Below are positions 59,301 through 64,000 of a stretch of DNA of 64,000 bases, piece after piece. Below the pieces are notes generated by a model. That model saw nothing but the letters and a program-made list of their open reading frames with translations. It did no database searches and was not told where the DNA came from. A program made the position numbers and the translations under genes. The DNA comes from Clostridium sp. M62/1 (GTDB taxonomy: Bacteria; Bacillota; Clostridia; Lachnospirales; Lachnospiraceae). Within the stretch, counting starts at the first letter, position 1; each line of letters opens with the position of its first letter. The DNA lies in assembly GCF_020736365.1 (NCBI RefSeq), contig NZ_CP085988.1, positions 1,928,001 through 1,992,000 of the forward strand, in the 5' to 3' direction.

Positions 59301-60070
59301 AGGAGAGACTCCTGTGCCAGATGCTGTTTACCGGCTGCACGGAGAAGATGGACCGGGTGTTCGATCTCTATGCCTCCAGGAAAAAGACGAAGGAACTGAT
59401 TGTCAGGGCCTATTTCACGGTAAAGTGCATTGAGTATTTCATAGAAGAGAAGCCGGCCCAGGACAAGGTATTTGCCTATCTGGAAGGCGCGATCTACAAC
59501 AGCTCAGACAGGGAGAAGATCCCGGATATTTATCTGCTGGCGCTGACGAAGTATTATTCGGCGCTGCCTGCTCTGACAAAGGAGCAGAGGGAGCTGTGCC
59601 AGAGTGTGACGGCTGTGCTTCTGGAATCGGGGATGGAGTTTGCCTATTTTAAGGAGCTTTCCCGCTTTGCCCCTGTTCCTCTGAGGCTTCTGGACAAGGA
59701 GATCATTGAGTACCATGGGGAAAAGGATTCTGCTCCTGTGCTTAAGGTGAGGGTGCTGCCCGAGGAGCAGGATTTCTCCTGTGAGGAGCTTAAGGAGGTA
59801 TACAAGGGAATTTATATCCGTGAAAAGGTAGTGTTCGAGGGAGAGGTTCTGGAATACCAGATTTACAGAAACAGAGACGACAAAGAGCCTGCTGTCTGCG
59901 GCACCATCGAGCGGAGAGAGCCTCCGGTAAAGATGCAGGATACCAGGTTTGCCCTTCTTAATGAGATGAGCTTAAGCTATGATGTAAAGAATGAGAACAC
60001 GCTCAGAGAGCAGATGGAGCGCTATCTGGTGAGAGATGCCTCTGTGGCAGAGCTGTTTGGCGTGATATAG
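56324..60070 (+). CDS. Very large DUF5717-type protein
   Basis: A 1248-residue protein that I assign to DUF5717, a group I know only from Lachnospiraceae-type genomes. Residues 1-~120 are beta-rich (KGLVYSTSDRVRIPADSNSFGGVRNHITYEVDTTF) and the rest is mainly helical repeats of the solenoid type (TPR-like). There is no signal peptide or clear membrane segment, and a Glu/Lys low-complexity stretch sits near 810-840. The function is unknown. It is followed, 24 bases on, by a DUF5716-type ATPase-fold protein and then a TPR protein that overlaps it, so the three form one operon. The solenoid suggests a scaffold for the small partners. The ribosome binding site is weak (CAGGTG). Confidence 0.75.
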   Translation: MKERINRLAMGIVDAARPQMVWTPDAIEETIRTNTTVKRELFIGSEGGGSIKGLVYSTSDRVRIPADSNSFGGVRNHITYEVDTTFMKAGDEIDGMFNLVTNCGEVEIPYVFYVDLAASGSVLSSLRTPEDFAAVARKDGDTALRLLEYPDFLEAPFMQDPHVRAVYEGLKGHGSRQSFMEEFLTGLGVKEPFGISFDEDIKKYDNLSGHVPGEIAVRARGWGYISLEAEADGDFIHLLKRNATQEDFKDGVCRLPYLILSENLHGGNNYGAIFVTAAGERHRIDIEVTAGSEKARRSLAFREDLKRYLELRLQYEGQSVLEADSESTEGASEAGALSQTGRRQGKKRAEHQDERGTSRKRLLSSMSRLLDQMKISYEDVFIRLLEAECLLLSGRKDRAAALLDAVREQALAERDEKVMNYCLFQYLQVTVSGDENQRESFLRLLRRYFAGEQGNFYFYMMMLRLDPGLAENPATVYADLRRQFREGAASPFLFLEACRILSGEPGFLKEMEAFESHVIYFGAKRGLLTEELALSAARLLDREKEYRPFGLKILTALYSHFAHPQILASVCSMLIRGNKRDGRYFEWYEKGVEEGLTLTRLYEYYLYSMPEDYGRLLPREMLLYFSYGNELDAEGRAKLYRNILEFSGQEDSVFRLYERTIEKFALSQLFEGKINENLAYIYRRMIYLDVVDRQLAGVLPSVLKSRKVTVKDEAIRYVVVRHEELTTEDAYPLDRGTAYVPLFSDRDILMFQDGAGNRFMSTPYAAEAAMEEEELIRRCFEVYPEHPILLLNACQKVMESAEREKEKEDGDGKQAEERGKREAGGMGESEAQVLLRALSEPALHPIYRKKILSVLTRYYVRCALPGELGNREPAISFLLSVDKDSMSGTERARVMKALISQGYYTEAYDMVCRYGSEEMGTKELRELVIKMLLDSLLREDQRLLSLSFQVFLAGQAESTILDYLCEYFNGTVDQMFNILLAGIREQVDTADMEERLLCQMLFTGCTEKMDRVFDLYASRKKTKELIVRAYFTVKCIEYFIEEKPAQDKVFAYLEGAIYNSSDREKIPDIYLLALTKYYSALPALTKEQRELCQSVTAVLLESGMEFAYFKELSRFAPVPLRLLDKEIIEYHGEKDSAPVLKVRVLPEEQDFSCEELKEVYKGIYIREKVVFEGEVLEYQIYRNRDDKEPAVCGTIERREPPVKMQDTRFALLNEMSLSYDVKNENTLREQMERYLVRDASVAELFGVI

Positions 60071-60094
60071 GAGAACGGAGAAAGGAACTTTTAG

Positions 60095-61315
60095 ATGGAC
60101 GGACTTGTACTTGGAATTGACCTGTGCGATGCATACGCATCCATAACGGCTGCGGAGCCTGAGCGGACCTGGACTGTCAGGACGGCTGTCTGCAAGAACA
60201 GGCAGACGGATGAGTGGTATGTAGGCGAGGAAGCCTCGGTCCGGGCCATGGCGGGAGACCCTTCTGCAGACAGACTGCTGACCAGGCTCATGAAGGATGA
60301 AAAGACGGAGATGGGCGGGCAGGAATTTTCCGGTCTGGAGCTTCTCAAACGGTTTTTAAAGGAAATCGTGGAAATCCCCAGGAAGGCCATGGAGGAGGAA
60401 CAGATAAGCCAGCTTGTCATCACCCTCAGAAAGACGGAGGTAAAGCTGATGGACAGCCTTCTCTACTGCGCCGATTATTTGGAGATCCCGAGAAACCGTG
60501 TCCACATTATCAGCCATACGGAGAGCTTCGTCTACTATGTGATGAGCCAGAAGAGGGATGTGTGGAGCAATCAGGTGGGAATGTTCGAGCTCTCCGAGGG
60601 CTGCGCCAGATATTATGAGCTGAAGACCCAGAGAGGCTCCAGACAGATGATTGTGACGGCTGACAGCGAGATGCTTCAGGAGGAGATTACCATGGAGTAC
60701 CTGGCGAGGCCCGAGGGGGCAGCCTCAGAGGATCAGTTCCTGGCCGCCTGTGCAGACCGGATTCTCGATAAAAGACTGTTCTCAGCCATTATCCTGACGG
60801 GCAGCGGCTTTGCCACTACCGACTGGGCAGACAGCTTCATGAAGAAGGTCTGCAAAAGAAGGCGTGTATTTGCGGAATTCGGCCTGTTTTCTAAGGGAGC
60901 GGCCTACAGGGCTTCGGATTATCTGAAGGAGAAGACAGCTTATCCCTTTATCTGCGTCTGCGAGGGGAGACTCAGGTACACGGTATCTATGCGGGTGGTG
61001 AGCCGCGGCAGGGATATCAACCTGGTTTTGGCTGCCGCAGGGGACAACTGGTATGAGGCCAGAAGCACCGTGGAGCTGATCGCGGACGGAGAGGACAGCC
61101 TGGAATTTACCATTTCCTCCCTGGAACAGAGGAAAAGACGGACAGTCTCTGTAGAGCTTACCGATTTTCCAAAGCGGGAGAACAAGACAAACAGGATTCA
61201 GGTGACAATCGGTTTTTCCGATGAGAATACAATGATCATTATGGCGAAGGATAAGGGCTTTGGAGAGCTGTTCCCCGCCACGAAAGCGATGGTAAGACAA
61301 GAGGTTATACTATGA
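60095..61315 (+). CDS. DUF5716-type protein with an actin/Hsp70-like fold
   Basis: A 406-residue protein I assign to DUF5716. Motif positions resemble actin/Hsp70-fold ATPases: LVLGIDLCDAYASIT (4-18) as phosphate 1, HIISHTESFVYYV (137-149) as the hinge region, and AIILTGSGFAT (231-241) as the adenosine motif. The usual GIDLGTT threonines are not conserved, so hydrolysis may be weak. The C-terminal ~100 residues are beta-rich and resemble a substrate-binding domain. It sits between the giant DUF5717 protein and the TPR protein, which it overlaps by four bases, so a chaperone-like or scaffold machine is a reasonable inference. Confidence 0.75.
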   Translation: MDGLVLGIDLCDAYASITAAEPERTWTVRTAVCKNRQTDEWYVGEEASVRAMAGDPSADRLLTRLMKDEKTEMGGQEFSGLELLKRFLKEIVEIPRKAMEEEQISQLVITLRKTEVKLMDSLLYCADYLEIPRNRVHIISHTESFVYYVMSQKRDVWSNQVGMFELSEGCARYYELKTQRGSRQMIVTADSEMLQEEITMEYLARPEGAASEDQFLAACADRILDKRLFSAIILTGSGFATTDWADSFMKKVCKRRRVFAEFGLFSKGAAYRASDYLKEKTAYPFICVCEGRLRYTVSMRVVSRGRDINLVLAAAGDNWYEARSTVELIADGEDSLEFTISSLEQRKRRTVSVELTDFPKRENKTNRIQVTIGFSDENTMIIMAKDKGFGELFPATKAMVRQEVIL

Positions 61316-62124
61316 GTTTGATACTGTGCAGACAGGAGGAGGTAAAAAATCCTCTTTACATTGAGGCGCTGGGCATCCATATCTGGTCTTCCCAGGAGCT
61401 CTGCTATGTCATTTACAATTATCCGCTTCTGGCCATGGATCATTTGCTGGATGACAGCCTGACGGAGTTCATCGAGAAGGAGCTCCAGATGACGGTTCTC
61501 TCCGTAAAAATTCAGAACGGTCTGCGAAACGGGGAGGATAGGGATGAGCTGATCTTCATGATCCTGGAGGAGTGCCGCTACTATGACACAAAGGAAATTA
61601 CGGCCTTCCGGCAGAAGATTGCCACCTACCGGGGCATGGGGCCGTTTGAGTTTGCAAAGGTAACGGCTGACTACTATTACAGCCTGCGCCAGTATGGGAC
61701 GGCACTGAGCTGCTATGAAAAGCTCCTGGACGATCGGAGAAATACGGCGGCAGATGACGAGTTTCTGGGGCGTGTCTGGAACAACATCGGAGCCTGCTAC
61801 GCAGGGCTGTTCTGGTTTGACAAGGCCATGCAGGCCTATGAGATGTCCTGGATTTACAGAAAAGACCAGGACACGGTGAGAAGGATGTATTATCTGACTC
61901 TGATGGATCCAAAGCTCAAGGTAAAGGAACGGTTCGGCGGCGTCCTTCTGGAGGAAAAAAAGGACGAGTGGAAGGAGGCCTTCGACGAGACGGTCTCAAG
62001 GGCCGGAAAATCGGAGGGAGTCCGCCGGGTGGAGGAGATGTTCAACCAGGATGAAAAAAGCCGCAGGCAGGCGTCAGGGGAGCTTCTGTCCAGGTGGAAA
62101 TCAGGATACAGGACCATGATTTAG
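61312..62124 (+). CDS. TPR-like protein of the DUF5716/5717 operon
   Basis: A 270-residue helical protein. VWNNIGACYAGLFWFDKAMQAYEMSWIYR (~160-190) is a clear tetratricopeptide repeat, and FEFAKVTADYYYSLRQYGTALSCYEKLL another. The N-terminal part (LCRQEEVKNPLYIEALGIHIWSSQELCYVIYN) is distinctive. It overlaps the DUF5716 gene by four bases, so it is translationally coupled. It may connect the DUF5716 protein to a partner. No membrane segment or signal peptide is visible. Confidence 0.75.
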   Translation: MSLILCRQEEVKNPLYIEALGIHIWSSQELCYVIYNYPLLAMDHLLDDSLTEFIEKELQMTVLSVKIQNGLRNGEDRDELIFMILEECRYYDTKEITAFRQKIATYRGMGPFEFAKVTADYYYSLRQYGTALSCYEKLLDDRRNTAADDEFLGRVWNNIGACYAGLFWFDKAMQAYEMSWIYRKDQDTVRRMYYLTLMDPKLKVKERFGGVLLEEKKDEWKEAFDETVSRAGKSEGVRRVEEMFNQDEKSRRQASGELLSRWKSGYRTMI

Positions 62125-62127
62125 AAA

Positions 62128-62170
62128 AGCAGGCTCTGAGGAATCCGGAAAGGATCGCTCAGGGCCTGCT
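62128..62170. terminator. Convergent terminator hairpin
   Basis: AGCAGGCTCTGAG pairs with CTCAGGGCCTGCT (62128-62140, 62158-62170). It lies between the DUF5716 operon and the convergent nucleoid-associated gene. Confidence 0.7.
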
Positions 62171-62204
62171 GTATTTTGGAAATTCGGGGCAGAAGGAGAA
62201 AGGG

Positions 62205-63215
62205 CTACCGGGACACCAGATGGCCGATATTCTTGATCAGCACAGAGATGGTTCCGTCCGGGTTTGTGATAAACTCCACACGGTCCGGATTCTGGTATTC
62301 CTCCATGGGAATCGTGATCTCGATGCCCGTATCGGTGGTCAGGCGCTGGCTTTTGAACTTTTTGACAGTCTGCTCGTTTTTGGGCTGTACGGTTTCGTAG
62401 GACAGATTGTACTTCTCCATCTTTTCATCGAAGGCCTCCTGCATTTCCGGGCTGTCCGGAAATACCTTCTCCCGGAGGGACTCTACCTTGAGTGCGCCCT
62501 CCTCCTCCAGCTCCTTGTAGATCACGTTTTTAATTTCCATTTTCCGTTCGGCATCGTCGTCGCCGTAGTATTTCCGGTTTACCTGATCCACAGCCTTCGT
62601 TACGAGATCCAGCTTGGATTTCTGGGACAGGGGGGCGTGGCATTCCAGATACAGTTCAGAAAAATACAGGCGTTTTTCCCCGTTGACCTCATATTTTTTT
62701 TCCGTTACGAGAAGCTCGCCTGTCCCCAGGTTTACGGCAAAGGCCTCAGAGAGCTTCTGGCCCTGTCCCGGCAGGAGAGCCCGCTGAAGGATAATGCTGT
62801 TGCTGTTCTTTCCCTCCTTTTCACTGGTCAGGTGAGTGTAGGAGGTTTTATAATTCATCTTCAGGAAGGCCAGATAGTCGCTGCCGGAAGCAGAAAACAC
62901 CACCACAGCCAGATCCGCCGGAGGAATGTCGATATTGGCATTCATAATGTCATAGAGAAGCTCTGCCAGACGTTTGCTTGTCTCCACAAAGTTTTCCGGC
63001 GTACACTGTTCAAGCAGCTTTTTGACCTCAGAGCCCTCTCCGAAGCGGCAGTGCTTCACATCGTCGCTCTCCGTAAATTTTTCGATATGAGCCTTCAAAA
63101 AATCTGAGAGATCCCCCGACAGATCAATGGGACAGTCGGAGAGGACAGGGACTCCCACACTGGAATCCAATATATGTACAATTCCAAGTTTCATAATCAT
63201 GTCTTCTGCTTTCAT
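62205..63215 (-). CDS. 37-kDa nucleoid-associated protein (YejK-like)
   Basis: A 336-residue protein matching the NA37/YejK group (IVHILDSSVGVPVLSDCPIDLSGDLSDFLKAHIEK at the start). These proteins bind or associate with the nucleoid; their molecular job is unclear. GGAGG six bases before the ATG decides the start at 63215. The gene is divergent from the partial gene to its right and convergent with the DUF5716 operon. Confidence 0.85.
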   Translation of the reverse strand: MKAEDMIMKLGIVHILDSSVGVPVLSDCPIDLSGDLSDFLKAHIEKFTESDDVKHCRFGEGSEVKKLLEQCTPENFVETSKRLAELLYDIMNANIDIPPADLAVVVFSASGSDYLAFLKMNYKTSYTHLTSEKEGKNSNSIILQRALLPGQGQKLSEAFAVNLGTGELLVTEKKYEVNGEKRLYFSELYLECHAPLSQKSKLDLVTKAVDQVNRKYYGDDDAERKMEIKNVIYKELEEEGALKVESLREKVFPDSPEMQEAFDEKMEKYNLSYETVQPKNEQTVKKFKSQRLTTDTGIEITIPMEEYQNPDRVEFITNPDGTISVLIKNIGHLVSR

Positions 63216-63426
63216 ATGATTCCTCCAGATTAAAACGTAAAGCCAGTCTGAGCTGTGTCCGAATTATGCGGACAGGCAGGATGCAGACCTGGTAAAATTC
63301 TCATTGTATTATAGCGGAACCGGCAAAAAAATTCAAATAGTAATGGATAAAGGCTGCGGGGCAGAGGATAGGGGAAGGGGGAAGGAGGAAAAGAGAGAGG
63401 CGGAATGGCAAGAAGAAGGAAAAAAG

Positions 63427-63472
63427 AACTCCCGCCTGGGAAGAGACTGTTCTGTCTCAGGCGGAAGTTTTT
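63427..63472 (-). terminator. Terminator of the partial gene at the right edge
   Basis: AACTCCCGCCTG and CAGGCGGAAGTTT form a stem; on the minus strand it is followed by TTCTTTTTT. It lies just after the stop of the minus-strand gene ending at 63511. Confidence 0.8.
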
Positions 63473-63510
63473 GCAGAGGCTGATGTCATAAAACTCAGCA
63501 GCTTGCAGCT

Positions 63511-64000
63511 TTATGACATAGCACCTTCAGAGGGCTGGACTGCAGAGCCGGCAGCTGTCCCGGAACCTTCCGGGGCAGCTGCCGGTGCCTCAGGGACGGA
63601 AGGGGTGGTGATGCTTCGGATTTCCGTTACACTGCGGACATTTCCATCCTCGGAATAGGAAAATTCCAGCTGTGTGCCGGGCTGCATAAACGGAAGTCTT
63701 TCGTTTACATCGATAAATGCAGTGTACACATGGGAGTCGCCCTCAAGGGTGAAGTAGTAGCAGGTGCTTCCGGAAACAACAGCGTCTGCCACGGCGGCTA
63801 CGGTTCCGGAGATCTCTGTGCTCTCCGTTTCCTCGGGAAGCTCCACATCCTCAAGATTCAGCGCCTTTCTGTAATTGCTCTTGGCTTCATCGATAGTCTG
63901 CCCGGTGCCTACGATCTGGTACTGTTCGACATCTACGAAGGCGTACATCTTCACAAGCCCTGCGTTGTCCTTCAGGGAGATAAAGTAGGTAGGCCGGTCG
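63511..64000 (-). CDS. Membrane- or surface-type protein, 3' part only
   Basis: The frame is open to the right edge of the window, so only about 163 C-terminal residues are seen. The upstream part (PTYFISLKDNAGLVKMYAFVDVEQYQIV) indicates that the ATG at 63954 is internal. The visible end is a beta-rich domain (SGTVAAVADAVVSGSTCYYF) followed by a Pro/Ala-rich tail. I recall similar C-termini on large Lachnospiraceae membrane proteins of unknown function. A strong terminator follows. Confidence 0.6.
   Translation of the reverse strand, partial: DRPTYFISLKDNAGLVKMYAFVDVEQYQIVGTGQTIDEAKSNYRKALNLEDVELPEETESTEISGTVAAVADAVVSGSTCYYFTLEGDSHVYTAFIDVNERLPFMQPGTQLEFSYSEDGNVRSVTEIRSITTPSVPEAPAAAPEGSGTAAGSAVQPSEGAMS

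Noticed and set aside
63511..63954. Complete 147-residue gene starting at 63954
   Set aside because: The frame continues in sense to the window edge with similar composition, so the ATG is probably internal and the gene partial.
1..64000. A CRISPR array
   Set aside because: I saw no series of regularly spaced direct repeats of 24-40 bases; the tandem repeat at 2448 and the array at 44884 have the wrong form.
1..64000. tRNA or rRNA genes
   Set aside because: I did not find any cloverleaf-like sequence or ribosomal RNA signature in the window; the T-boxes include tRNA-binding leaders only.

Overview
The window looks like a chromosomal segment of a Gram-positive gut anaerobe of the Lachnospiraceae (Clostridium cluster XIVa). 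The basis is the set of family-typical genes (adjacent DUF5717 and DUF5716 proteins, DUF4364, DUF975, DUF2812), clostridial T-box and TPP riboswitch control, a desulfoferrodoxin, strong AGGAGG ribosome binding sites and moderately high GC. The species cannot be named from sequence alone.

Layout. 1-7.3 kb: the end of a membrane 4Fe-4S protein, then a minus-strand aromatic amino acid block. tyrA and aroA come first, then a small membrane-anchored protein, then a tryptophan T-box (specifier TGG) ahead of an ABC transporter that I read as trpXYZ. 7.6-15 kb: an EF-G paralogue whose G3 motif has Tyr instead of His, rpoN (sigma-54), a TPR plus DUF4037 pair and an MFS transporter. 15-17.7 kb: leuS behind a leucine T-box (specifier CTC). 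18-23 kb: a DUF2812 membrane protein, a protein with a HEPN-like RX4H motif, an L,D-transpeptidase-like protein and a membrane-anchored lipase. 22.9-26.7 kb: a TPP-riboswitch operon with thiXYZ and a TatD-like hydrolase. 27-33 kb: desulfoferrodoxin, small unknown proteins, and a three-subunit molybdenum hydroxylase followed by a MocA-like cytidylyltransferase.

33.15-44.0 kb is a nested mobile island. Its outer edges carry matching inverted ends and a decayed transposase that I assign to an IS1182-type insertion sequence. Inside lie an AbiE toxin-antitoxin pair, a broken zinc-ribbon gene, and an integrative mobilizable element. The element has a TnpX-like large serine recombinase, TnpW, a MobV relaxase, a shortened RepA, a Cys-rich VLP protein, and a cargo of ANT(6) aminoglycoside adenylyltransferase, a membrane protein, an XRE regulator and an MTA/SAH nucleosidase.

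44-64 kb returns to the host backbone: a CYTH protein, a hairpin repeat array before a DUF975 protein, and a DJ-1 protein. Next is the protein quality-control run tig-clpP-clpX-lon-ysxC, then a DUF4364 regulator, malic enzyme, and the DUF5717-DUF5716-TPR operon. That operon includes an apparent actin/Hsp70-fold ATPase of unknown role and is my best candidate for an undescribed system. A nucleoid-associated protein and a partial membrane-protein gene close the window.
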